Shown here: positions 1-12,900 of the stretch, in pieces
Numbering within the stretch: the first letter of the stretch is position 1
Layout of the letters: every line of letters starts with the position of its first letter
DNA from: Echinarachnius parma
Taxonomy: Eukaryota; Echinodermata; Echinoidea; Clypeasteroida; Echinarachniidae
Assembly: GCA_037951105.1 (NCBI GenBank)
Contig: JBAMJV010001316.1
Span: 289,810-353,809 of the forward strand
Direction: 5' to 3'
Length of the DNA: 64,000 nt
Program-made: the position numbers and the translations under genes
Notes under the pieces: generated by a model
Told to the model about the DNA's origin: nothing
The model's database searches: none
Seen by the model: only the letters and a program-made list of their open reading frames with translations

Positions 1-200
1 TGCATTTAGGGATGTAAATTTTTTTCATTTTTGTTCAATTGGTCGGATAAGAATACCTAAGTTTGATTCCCGTCACAACAATTTGATTTCACTAAAAATC
101 CTTTTTCCGTGGACCCCATCCCCAAATTTTGTGGGACCAGTCTTGAACAAGTTAATTTCCTAATTAATTTGCTACGTGTGCTGTTTATCTTGCCAAATAG

Positions 201-853
201 CTGCTCACTTTGAGAAGGGAGACTATGCTGCCTGCAGGGAGGATTGCTTGAAAGCTGTGGAAGTTGGCAGAGAAAACAGAGCAGACTTCAAGATGATTGC
301 AAAGTAAGTTCATCAGGGTTCAAAACTAAATCAGCACTGGGCCCACTGGCCTAAGAGCCACTGCATTTGAGCTTCATGCATTGACGTTTAAAATTGCAAA
401 TTTGACTTGCCCGACTTGGCAACTACAAGACCTATTTGTGCCTTTATTGCTTATTTAGACCCCAGCCCATCAAAATGTGGTATAGATTTGCAGTAGTTTG
501 GCAGTGAATAGTTCTATCTATCATCATGTATTTAATACACATTCTCTTCTGCAGGTAGTACCTAAATATTGGAAATGTTGGAAAATCTTTTCTACTACTC
601 AATATCCCAAAAATACATAAAAATAAAAATAAAAATAAGAAAAAAATACACACTATACTAATTAAAAAGAATGGGAAACATAGTATTTTTGATCAATGAG
701 GTTATATTGAATGTTACATGTTTTGTTTTCAGAGCCTTATCGAGAATAGCAACATCATACACCAAAGAAGGTGATCTTAAAAGTGCTGTTGAATACTACG
801 ACAAGGCTCTGACCGAACACAGAACACCAGAGACACTCAAGAAGCGGCAAGAG
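201..853 (+). CDS. STIP1: STIP1 exons encoding the second half of TPR2A (Hsp90-binding)
   Basis: Two exons, 201-303 (acceptor AATAG, donor AAA/GTAAGT) and 733-853 (acceptor TTTTCAG, donor GAG/GTATTA). They encode [30 protein letters not shown] and then [32 protein letters not shown] (given here in pieces). TPR2A of Hop holds the Hsp90 MEEVD tail with a carboxylate clamp. The Lys and Arg that correspond to human K301 and R305 are both kept; the Lys codon is split across the intron (302-303 plus 733) and the Arg codon is 743-745. The first exon begins with the last two bases of an Ala codon, so at least one further upstream exon exists outside the window. A TTA-triplet microsatellite starts within about a dozen bases of the second donor. 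Confidence 0.95.
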
Positions 854-885
854 GTATTAACCAGTGTTATTATTATTATTTGCAC

Positions 886-937
<52 letters not shown>

Positions 938-3900
938 CATTATTATTATTATTATTATCATTATTATTATTATTATTAGCATTATTACTACTACTAATAA
1001 GGAGTCAGCATAGAGTGAAGTGTGATGACACAGCTATTCATTGCCATGGGGTCATTCCATGTCAAATCACCCAAAAAAAGTGAAAATTTTCATCGTACCC
1101 CCTTCAAATTTGCTAATATTTGGTATGTATGATATTTCAACCTTTTAAAGCGCAAAGATTTAAGTTTTAGCCCAATCCGCCCAACGGTTTTGGCGCTATG
1201 GTCGATTCTTCGGGGGTAGTTTTGTCAAAAATGGGCGTGGGCACCGTTTTTCAAATCGCCATTGTCCGTTAACCGTTGGGTCAATTTATTTTTTAATGGT
1301 GTCATTGGACTGGGGATGTTATATGCAATCCATTTATGCCATTTGTTTTCATGCATGAGCGAGTTTGGATACGATAACCTTTGACCGTAGGCTTCGACCT
1401 TCCGTTTCACCTCGTGGATCAAATAATCTTGAGATTTTGTTTGGCTTAAATCTTGGCTTGATATAATATCTACAACATATGAAAGAATTGGAGATGTATT
1501 ATTTCTTGTTTTTTCTACAGCCTTGTTTTAAGTTTGCAAATTTCATGTAAAATTGAATTATTTTAGACCTACACCCATGTCCAAGAATTCTATAGGGGTG
1601 TATTGTATGAAAAAGACCTTTTCAAAGTCAGGATTAGAGCCTATTCACACTCTGGCTCACCACTGTTAAATAGACCTGCTAATCCCCATACAATAGCAAT
1701 CCAGACAAATGACATTCTAATGATACCACATGTTTCCAACCTGACAATGGCCCTGTTGCAGAAAGAGATAAATCAATTGTGAGTCAGATCAAATGTTCTA
1801 AATGCACACATCTGATTGGTTGAAATGCAGAAAATGTCTCTCTGCAACAGGGCCTAGGTGGAGATCTTTTCTTGAATAAAATCTTTCAAGTTCAAGTTCA
1901 AATTGCAAACTTGTACATCAATTATGAAAGCAAATATCTACAGGTATCCCTTTTCAATGAATTTAATGTTTCTATGCATCATAAATTCATGCAATATTAA
2001 CATGATTTGCAATCTGTACAAATTCAAACCTGATTCTTTCCAACTATACCAAACACAAACAGTAACTACCCTCTAGACAACTGCTCATAATTTTATAACC
2101 AATGATTGTTTAAGATTTGATATTACCACAATATTTCTACAGTTGTTTCGTACACTATGTGTGAAAATCAGAGATACTTATCTCTTCATGCTATGAAAGA
2201 GCTTAGATTAAAGACAAATGACCTAATTTCAAAAGTCACAAGAACTTGCGCATGCCTGTCCATTTCTGTGAATCATCACATTTGCTTAAAGCATTATTTA
2301 TGGTTTGTGAAATTTCAAATTGCATTGTTTTTTTATTGCAATTAATGCATTAAAAAACAAGTGCCATTAAAAATCAAAATGAGTGGAATATCAAACAGCA
2401 TTGTTTTTGTGTTTGTTTTAGTTGGAAATAATCAGGGTTGAATGTTTACAATTGCAAATCATGTTACTATTGCATGAATTTCTGTTGCATAGAAACATTA
2501 AATTAATTGAAAAGGGATACCTGTAGATATTTGCTTTCATAATTGATGTACAAGTTTGCAATAATTTGAACTTGAAAGATTTTATTCAAGAAAACATCTC
2601 CACCTAGGCCCTGTTGCAGAGATAGACATTTTCTGCGTTTCAACCAATCAGATTTGTCCATTTAGAACATTTGATCTGACTCACAATTGATTTATCTCTT
2701 TCTGCAACAGGGCCATTGTCAGGTTGGAAACATGTGGTATCATTAGAATGTCATTTGTCTGGATTGCTATTGTATGGGGATTAGCAGGTCTATTTAACAG
2801 TGGTGAGCCAGAGTGTGAATAGGCTCTAATCCTGACTTTGAAAAGGTCTTTTTCATACAATACACCCCTATAGAATTCTTGGACATGGGTGTAGGTCTAA
2901 AATAATTCAATTTTACATGAAATTTGCAAACTTAAAACAAGGCTGTAGAAAAAACAAGAAATAATACATCTCCAATTCTTTCATATGTTGTAGATATTAT
3001 ATCAAGACAAGATTTAAGCCAAAAAAATTCTCAAAATTATTTGATCCACGAGGTAAAACGAAAGGTTGAAGCCTAAGGTCAAAGGTTATCGTATCCAAAC
3101 TCGCTCATGCATGAAAACAAATGGCATAAATGGATTGCATATAACATCTCCAGTCCAATGACACCATTAAAACATAAATTGACCCAACGGTTAACGGACA
3201 ATGGCGATTTGAAAAACGGTGCCCACGCCCATTTTTGACAAAACTACCCCCAAAGAATCGCCCATAGCGCCAAAACCGTTGGGCGGATTGGGATAAAACT
3301 TAAATATTTGCGCTTTGAAAGGTTGAATAATCATACATACCAAATATGAACAAATTTGAAGGGGGTACGATGAAATCCATTGGGTGATTTGACATGGAAT
3401 GACCCCATGGGCTACTGGTTCATTACAATGTTGGGCAAGCCAACAAATTTGTCACATAGCAGTTGATCAGAAGGCAATAATCCAGCTCCAACCCACTGTC
3501 AAAAGCCAAATCAAAGAACAAGTTGTTTAGAACCACTGATGTTATAATCAAAGAATGTGTCTTCATTACTTTAGTAGTCTAGAGGGAACTGTGGAAAAGG
3601 CCCTGGTGCAAGCGCTTTATATTTATTTGTTTTTACCCATACCTTTTTCATGGACTTAAACTCCTCATTATAATGAGGGTCCACTTTAAACATTTTGGTC
3701 CTCATTTGCTAATAATATTTCTGTCAAATGAATTTGGCATTCCGTTTGTAATTGTTTGCTCATTCTATATCTTTGGCAGACTGACAAGAAGTATAAGGAA
3801 CAGGAGAGGCTGGCCTACATTGATCCTGAGAAGGCTGCGGAGGAGAAGAAGAAGGGAAATGATTGCTTTCAGAAAGGTACAAGATTGTTTGACTGTCTTT

Positions 3901-6900
3901 TAAAGTATCAGGTTCATGACTCCAACAATGCACTGTGTTTTACCCCTTTAGATAATTAAGTTTAAATTGAACGTCATAAGGTTTTTCCAAAAATTATATC
4001 TAAGACTTCATTAAAGGGAGTGTCCGCTTTTTGCAAGCCAAATTTCAAAAGTTGCGAGGTTATTGTCTTATATGAAGAAAAAAATGTCATTTAACAGATT
4101 ACCTGAAAAAATTAGAGCTTGAAGTCTCCTTTTCAGACGTTTCGTAAAAGGCGGACACTCCCTTTAATATACCAATATAATGGAGATTCCTCTAAATGAT
4201 GTGTTTAATAGATTTAAAAAAAAAACTGTTTACGTAGTGAAAAAAATGAAAATTTATGTCTGATTTTATCACCTAGTGCCCATTGATTTTGATAACAATT
4301 TAAAACCCATTTCATCAAGAGAAATGTGAAAGCTTGACATAATTTGGTCTGAATTTGGTCAAACAAAGAGCAAGTAGGAAGTATTGTTAATATATAATGA
4401 TGATTGTAGTTAGTTAATACAATGTGCATGTTAGGACCTCTGTTCAAAGACATACCTGTGATTGTGCCCTTGTACAAGATGACAGCCGTGTAACAAACAG
4501 AGGAACATAAAAAACCTAGAAACTTTCTCCACCTGTTCCAGCTGACACTGTGCTGCCAACAGACTAAATTAGGTTCCACAATTACACACATTCTTACAGT
4601 ATCAAGAACATATTTAATATTCAGCTTCAAACTTCAGAATTACAAATAGTCTTTGGTATTTATTGATCAGCCACCAAATGGATGACATTTTTTTGGACAA
4701 TTTGTCATAGATTATAAAATTAAGATGAATGTTACATTTTGTACCAATTTATTATTCAGTGAATTTAGTGTTTTTGTTTATTAGGTGAAAATTGATGTCT
4801 GATTTTATCACCTAGTGCCCATTGATTTTGATAACAATTTAAAACTGTTCCAGGTACACTTTTACTCATTCATAAATCTCCATACTCATTCATAAATCTC
4901 CATACTCATTCATAAATCTCCATACTCATTCATAAATCTCTCTACTCATTCATAAATCTCCCTACTCATTCATAAATCACCATACTCATTCATAAATCTC
5001 CATACTCATTCATAAATCTCCATACTCATTCATAAAACTCCATATACTCATTCATTAGAGGGCGCTTTTTAGCTGCAGCCACGTTTTGATTTCGTTCCGT
5101 TTACTCTTCGTTTTGGTGCTGATCTTTACTCTTTTAGACATACATTTTTGAAACAGCTTTGTGAATATTTGTGACTTCGTGAACTTGTCATCATCTGTAA
5201 GTGAAATTTGAGTCATGTTTGTTGCTGAATTTGCTGATATTTGAACTCGTTTTTGTTACACTTGCAATTGTGAAAATGCTACATAGCCGCTGTACACGTA
5301 CGCCGACGCCCGTGCTGTTTCTCTTGTTATGTACTATCACGCTCACCATTGTGACAATGGCAAGTGTCGTCCATCACGGAACACAGAAAACTCAATATGA
5401 CCGTAGTGAACTCTATCGATTACGCAACACCAATACGCGTCTACACAATGAAGTTTTTGAAACTATTACAAGTCTTGGAATCAAAAGAACTCGAGGTTGT
5501 CGTGCAGGTGTCAACATCAAAAAGCAGATTCGCGTGATTTCGATGCCTCGAAATGACATTTCGAGGCTTCATGATGAACTTCGACCCAAAACCCTTGTGT
5601 ATCCGCAGCCTGTTGATCGCAAGACTTGTACACCTTCCGCAATTCTCGTGAATGCGCGATCACTCAACAACAAGATTGATGATTTGGAATTAACCCTGCA
5701 CTCGTTATATAAGAACACGCATTTGGTTGCAGTAACTGAAACATGGTTTTCCTTGGAGAAACCAGCAACAGCTTGTCAACTAACCGGTTATAAACAGTTT
5801 CATCGCGATCGCGGCAGCCGGCTTGGAGGAGGTGTTTGTCTGTATGTTCGCGACGATCTGAATGTGACCGAGGTTTTTGCAGATCAAGTTCCAGCTTGTT
5901 TAGAAGTCATGTGGATTCGATTGACTTCTTCGAAACGCTTCCCTCTCGCCAAGAGCATCATCATAGGTGTAGTTTACTCTCCACCTAGGTCTAATTTCCA
6001 GGAACAGTTAAACGACCATTTGATTGACATGATCGATAGTATCCGATTACGATCGATCAATACTTCGGTCGTTATCATGGGCGATTTCAATGACTTTGAC
6101 TCTACCAACTTCGAGCAGAATACATCATTAAAACAGATTGTCACTCTACCCACCAGAGGCAATGCGATTTTGGATAAAATTTTTACTGATGTTCCTGAAC
6201 TGTTCTCAGTACCGCGCACCTCGGCACCGATCGCGAGAAGTGATCATCGAGTTGTTCATCTCCTGCCTAAAGAAGGACTTCCTCAAGCCACCTCTCACAC
6301 CATCTCCTACCGCCCTTTTCGTGAATCAGCCATTAGATCGTTTGGACAGTGGATCACTCAAATGGACTGGGTTGAACTTCAATCTATGGAAAGTGAAAAC
6401 TGGGTCTCGTGGTTTCAACATCTCTTACTCGATCAATACAGACAACACTTTGCATCTGTATCACTACAACGCAAAACAAAGGACAAATCTTGGATGAATG
6501 ATTATCTTCGCAGACTCATTCACAGGCGTGATGAGAGTCATTCACGCGGGGAAATACAGGTATACAATCGGTTGCGGAATCTGATCCAGAGAGAGATAGA
6601 AAGCGCCAAACAACTCTTCTACAAACGCAAAGTAGAACATCTCAAAGTTACTGATCCAGCTAAATGGCATAAGCAGATTCGCAGCCTAACCGGGATGCGC
6701 AAAAAGTCAGCTTTTCTGCCAGACTCAGATAAATCACCGCCTGAACTTGCCCACGAACTGAATTCATATTTCTCAAGTATTTGCACACAACTGCCACCTC
6801 TTGACTTGTCGGCACTCCCGTCATATCTCCCAGCTGACTCGCCACCGCTAATTGATCGTGTAGATGTGTACAATCGCCTCCGACAGATAGACGTATCTAA

Positions 6901-9900
6901 AGCAAGTCATCCGAATGACCCACCGTTAAGACTTGTCAAAGAATTCGCGTACGAGATCTCAGGTCCTCTCACGGAAATCTTTAACGATTGTCTGCGCCGT
7001 GGTCACTTTCCTACCGACTGGAAGTCTGCGTCTGTGAGTCCCATTCCAAAAACTACTCCTGCTACAGACTTTACCCATTTGCGACCGATATCAATTACAC
7101 CGATTTTCGCCCGCATCTTCGAAAGCTTCTTGGCAGACTGGGTGATGGCTGACATCAGATCCCTGATTGACCCTCAGCAGTTCGGAAATATGCGCGGTAG
7201 TTCTGTCAACCACTACCTCGTCAGTTTACTGGATGTCATCCATCGCGGTCTCGACAAACCAGGTAACCATGTCAACCTATGCACGTTTGACTTTACAAAA
7301 GCCTTTGATTTGATCGACCACACACTTGCTATCAAGAAATTGATTGGACTCGGTGTCAATTCAGCTATCATACCAACGATTTGCAGTTTTCTCTCAGCTC
7401 GATCTCAAACTGTACGCTACAATGGAGTGGAGTCAACGCCGCTGCATCTCACCTGTGGAGTTCCACAAGGGACTAAACTTGGCCCCATCATCTTTCTTGC
7501 CATGGTGAATGACGCTGCATTGGTGACTGAGCTGAGATGGAAATATGTGGACGATTTGAGTTTCGTTGAGATCGTGCCCAAGTCACAGCAGAGTTCCATG
7601 CAGGAGCATGTGGACTCATTATCCCAATGGTGCGATGATAACTCCATGACACCGAAACCAGAGAAGTGCAAACTTATGCAAATAAGTTTTCTTCGCAACG
7701 GTCCTCCTCCACCAGTTCTAGTGCTACGAGATACCCCACTTGAGTCTGTTACATCTCTACGTCTATTGGGTGTCACTCTTCAGCCTGATCTCAAATGGGA
7801 CATCCAGGTGAAGAATATGGTTTCCCGAGCGGCTCGCCGGCTATATATTCTTTGCAACCTGAAACGCAATGGAATTTGCACGGATGATTTGATTATGATC
7901 TACAAAATGTACATTCGTCCACTGCTCGAATTTGCAGCCCCGGTCTGGAGTTCAAGCATCACATTCAGCCAGAAAGACAACATTGAACGGGTTCAACGCA
8001 GGGCTCTTCGGATGATCGCCTTCCCTCAGCGCATGGACTACGATCAACTTCTTCAAACTTTTAATGTCCAGTCTCTTGCCAACAGAAGAACAGATCTCCT
8101 TATTACATTTGGGAAATCACTTCTTCATTCTGATCGCCACCGTGACCTGCTTCCCCCTACTAGGATTCAAATACACCAACGAACTGATTTACGTAACCCC
8201 AACAACCTTCACATCCCAAGAACCAGAACTCAAAGATACAAACTCTCTTCCATTCCCAGTATAGTCCAGTTATTAAATTCTGAATAGGTATTTCCTCGTG
8301 ACCTTCCCCCCCCCCCACCCCCACCCCCCCCCCCCCTCACCCGTTAGGATTTTAAATTTAATTGAATTAGGAACAACTGATTCGGATGCAACGAACCGTT
8401 AAAGTGGTATTTACACTTTTTTAATTTTGTTTTAATTCGGACTCTCAGATAATTTATATATTTTCTTGTATTTTAGTATTACAAATGAACTTGATAGATT
8501 ATTCCGCCAATCAATGTATCCACATTGGATTGATACATGTGCAATATTGACCCACTCACTTTTGAAATATCAATTTTTTAAATATTTTTCCCCATAGTAT
8601 TTCTTCAAATTGACAATGATGACTATAACATTTGTTTGTTCACAGTTGTAATTGCTACTGTTATTGCAACTATTATAATTTGTTTTTATAAACATCAGCA
8701 CTGTATTTTATGTATTTTACGTTATATGTTTAATGTGCAATTTGACTGGGTTTATGCAATAGTTTAACACAGTCATACTCCCGATAGTTTGTACTTTTAC
8801 ATTGCGTGGGGAACATTAATGAGTGATTTTGAATGTGTGTATCCGGGAATGTATGTGTGTGTGGTGTTGTAATGTTCCCGCAAGAGCTATTGTGCGTCTT
8901 ATTCACTATTGGGATGTACTTGTATGTCGTGTTTTTGCATGCGCGTGTTTTGGTTGCTTTTTAAATGATGTGCATTGCGCCTGTTTTTAACTGTGTACTT
9001 TTTGTGTTTGTACATTGATGTGTTTTTTGTGTAATGCGGTACGTGTGTATGATCGATGGTTATAGATGTGTGTATGCATGGGTGATTCTGATCGGTGTGC
9101 TAATTCGCAATATGCATGTGTACCATGGTTTGTTTTGTAGTTGCATGAGCGATGGGTGGGATTTGTCTTGGGTTGTTTCACTGATCGGATGGTTGTTTTG
9201 AGGTGTTTGTGCATGTGCGTTGGCGTGAATTTTGTATCATGTGTGTGTGTGTGCGTGTGGAGTTGCATGAGCGATGAGTGGGATTTGTCTGTGTTTGTTT
9301 CGCTGATCGGATGATTGCTTCGAGATGAGTGTACTTGGGTTTGTTTCGCTGATCGGAAGATTGCTTCGAGATGAGTGTACTTGTGCATGCTATTGGCGTG
9401 AGTGTGTGTGTGATCGGATGTGCATGTGCTTGTTAGGGTACCCCTGCGTGTATAGTATTATTATTAAGTATTATTAGTATACATATTATCTTCTGTTTGA
9501 TACGTTGTTGAATTTATTATTTAAACTGAATATATTATTATATCATTATGTTTCTAATTATGTAGCCTACGTATTTCTTTTGTTAGCGCCTCATGTTTAG
9601 TCATGTGACTATTGACGCGTTTTTATGTATTTTTAAATTGAATAAAACCAATTATCTATCTATCTATCTATCCATAAATCTCCATACTCATTCATAAATC
9701 TCCATACTCATTCATACATCTCCATACTCATTCATAAATCTCCATACTCCTTCATAAATCTCCATACTCATTCATAAATCTCCATACCCATTCATAAATC
9801 ACCATACTCATTCATACATCTCCATACTCATTCATAAATCTCCATACTCATTCATAAATCTCCATACTCATTCATAAATCTCCATACTCATTCATAAATC

Positions 9901-12900
9901 TCCATACTTATTCATAAATCTCCATACTCATTCATAAATCACCATAATAAGGGAGACATTTGAAAAATCAGTGTAATATTTTATGATATTTATGACATTT
10001 GGATGGATAGAAATCAGCCTGTAAATGTAGATTGTTTCTACACAAAGGAAACTACCCTACTGCAAGGAAGTTCTTTTTGGGAGCAATTCAAAGGAATCGA
10101 GGTGATTTGGAAGCTGTGCAGCAATTACATGTAAGCTGTCTATACAAAAATGGCAGAGTACTTGAGTGCTGTTTTTTCTGAAAATTTTTGAGAATCTTTG
10201 CTTCTTTTTGAATCCATGTATGAGTACACTTATAAAGGACTTCTAAATGAGAATCATTCCCCTCCACTTGCTCGCATACTTGTGAAACATTGATTTAAAG
10301 AATGATATGTTCATTGACAAATTATTTTATTTTTTATTTCGACAGATAAACTGTTAGATTGAATCATGCAAGTTTAACCATTTTATTTTATATTTTAACA
10401 ATATTTCATAATCTTTTAGGCTGTGCAGCATATTTGTGCAAGCTTACAAACCTTGACCAGTACTCAATTTTTATCTTTAATAAATGAACAGTCCCACTAT
10501 TTCATTTCATGAAATGACTATTTATGTGATGTCTGCTCATGTTTTCATAAACAGGCGACTTTCCTGCTGCTAGGAAGTTCTACTCAGAAGCCATCCGAAG
10601 GAATCCGGATGATAGCAAGCTGTACAGTAATAGAGCGGCGTGCTACACCAAGCTGGCGGAATTCAAATTGGGTCTTGAAGATTGCGACCAGTGCATCAAG
10701 CTAGATCCAGACTTTAGTAAGTATGAAACATTCTACAAATTATAATCATTGCTGGTGTACCTGCTAAAATACTCTCCGCTCAATTGGGGAGGCTTTTGCA
10801 AGGCATATTTTACCCCTTTAACCCGTTGCTTGCGGGAACCGGGTGGGCTATGTACAAAGTCTAGGGGGATTGCAGAATCTCGAAGTGAACATGTTAAAAG
10901 GTGTACCCGATTAAGTGGTGAAATTTTTCTAAAGAAACAATGAGAGATGTTTGGTCACATCCTAGTCACATCCTTTTAACATGTGTAGCATTTGACAGGT
11001 TACCCCATTAAGCGGAGACTACTGTATTACTATTATAAATATGTTTATTATTGGGAGTCTAATGGGGACTGATCTGTCAATCCCAGCAGAATCTTTCTTA
11101 AATGAATTGAATTTAATTGAATTTAAGTTTATTATGTCCATGATCATTACATAGAAAATTGTTTTCTGACTTAAATGCAATTGACAAACAGTACAAGTCA
11201 TGGAGCTATAAACATGAAACATGCAAGGTGAAGATGGAATAGGAATACAGTAGGTTAGAGTGATGAGAACAGAAGAGTGGGCTAATTGAGGCTAGGGCAC
11301 TACAATATGTAAGAATCAAGTGTGAAGCTGGGTAGCTGGGGGATTAGTAATGAATGGGCAGGAGGAAGGACAAACAAAGAGCAAGTAGGGAGTATTGTTA
11401 AAGTGGACTTCCACATGATTTCAAGCTTCTAATGATTGAAAGACAGATATTCTAGGTCAACAAACACAATTTTGTATAAAAAAAAGTATGATTGTGGGTT
11501 CTTATAATTGGCTTTGAAATTCTAATGACACAAATTCGCGAGCGAGCTTGTTCTATCCCACAATGCACCAATTTGTGACGTGCGACCCTCACTATGCGCC
11601 TATCTATGTTTTTACACTGCAGCGAATGTGTTCTTTTGATCGGACCAATACAATGCTCAATCATGAATAGTTTAGTCCGCGATGCGCCACTCAACCGTGC
11701 CTTTGAGCATTACTGCATTGTTGAACCGTTTGAAAATACTTGCCTGCCCGAAATTGTAACACGTTTGGCTTTCATTGGAATTTGCTGGCTCTGCATGACC
11801 GGCTATTATGAATGACACATGTAGTGATCACAATGCAGTGGCACCGGATTCAAGCCTACTCAGGACATTGAGCAAAGTGAGGGTGCTACGTAAGGGTCTC
11901 ATGATTGTGTGCAGTAAATTTAATTATTTCCTCAGAGTTCATGACATTTGAAAAAATCTCTTAGAAATCAACCAAAGAGAGTAAAATCCTGAAAATATTC
12001 ACGCACATCCCTAGATTTATTTCCAATATACTGTATTTTGTTTTAACTTGTCCGGAATTCTCCTAATATATAATGATGATTGTAATTAGTTAATACAATG
12101 TGCATGTTAAGACCTCTGTTCAAAGACATACCTGTGATTGTGCCCTTGTACAAGATGACAGCCGTGTAACAAACAGAGGAACATAAAAAACCTAGGAACT
12201 TTCTCCACCTGTTCCAGCTGACACTGTGCTGCCAACAGACTAAATTAGGTTCCACAATTACACACCTTCTTTATACAGTATCACGAACATATTTAATATT
12301 CAGCTTCAAACTGTTGTAGTGTGTGGCATATAGTAGATGATATACACAATGATTTAAAAGGATCAAGTTACTTTGCTCCATGTGCATGAAGGGTTAATAT
12401 AATATGTATTTTTTGTGATCTGGGGGTGTTGTATAAAGAGTTGCGATTAATCGCATGTCAGAAAACGTGCACTTGAGCCAATCAGATTTGCGCATTTAGG
12501 CACATTTTCTGACTTGCCACTAATCGCAACACCCCCCTGATATGTTAACTTAGTGATGTGTGGAAATTGAAAGTGGTATTTGCTGACTCACTGCACTTAC
12601 TTTGTACACAGTTGAACGTCTCCACTAGAGACTTCCAAATCCGACCACTTAAATATATTCTAATAATGAAATAGAAATTAGGTTCCCTGTTTCTATTGGT
12701 AATACGATTACAATGAGGTACGTGAGAACCGCTAGAACTGAGTTCTGAGTAAGTTTTGTATATTTTTACTATGTTGCTAGATCCCTATAAACTTTTTTCT
12801 CCCCCTCATTTTTGTTTCAGTCAAAGGCTATCTCAGGAAAGGAACAATTCTCCTTGGAATGAATGACTTCACGAGAGCCATGGCTGCATTTGAAAGGGCA

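Larger units (their letters stand above)
1044..3413. mobile_element. Long foldback element, about 1-kb inverted arms
   Basis: The sequence from 1044 onward (CCATGGGGTCATTCCATG..) is repeated as its reverse complement ending at 3412 (..CATGGAATGACCCCATGG). The match continues inward through many landmarks, for example GCCCTGTTGCAGAAAGAG at about 1750 against its complement at about 2700, and TTGCAAACTTGTACATCAA at about 1910 against TTGATGTACAAGTTTGCAA at about 2545. The arms run to about 2060 and 2400, leaving a spacer of roughly 340 bp. Divergence between the arms is small point changes and single-base indels. No transposase frame is visible, so this is a non-autonomous foldback or very long MITE. 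It lies wholly inside the STIP1 intron 854-3779, and its transcript could fold into about 1 kb of dsRNA. The family name is unknown to me. Confidence 0.85.

Noticed and set aside
671..1083. Poly-Tyr and poly-Leu open frames
   Set aside because: They only translate the (TTA)n tract after a STIP1 exon; the true exon ends at 853.
4214..4630. 138-residue minus frame, repeated at 12043-12255
   Set aside because: It is conserved only because the DNA block is duplicated; the copies differ at their ends and show no domain or splice support.
8987..9388. 133-residue minus-strand frame rich in His and Thr
   Set aside because: It is the antisense of the GT-rich LINE 3' region; simple-sequence composition, no family.
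4864..9945. Regular 20-bp repeats resembling a CRISPR array
   Set aside because: Units are directly adjacent with no unique spacers, the genome is eukaryotic, and no cas genes are present.
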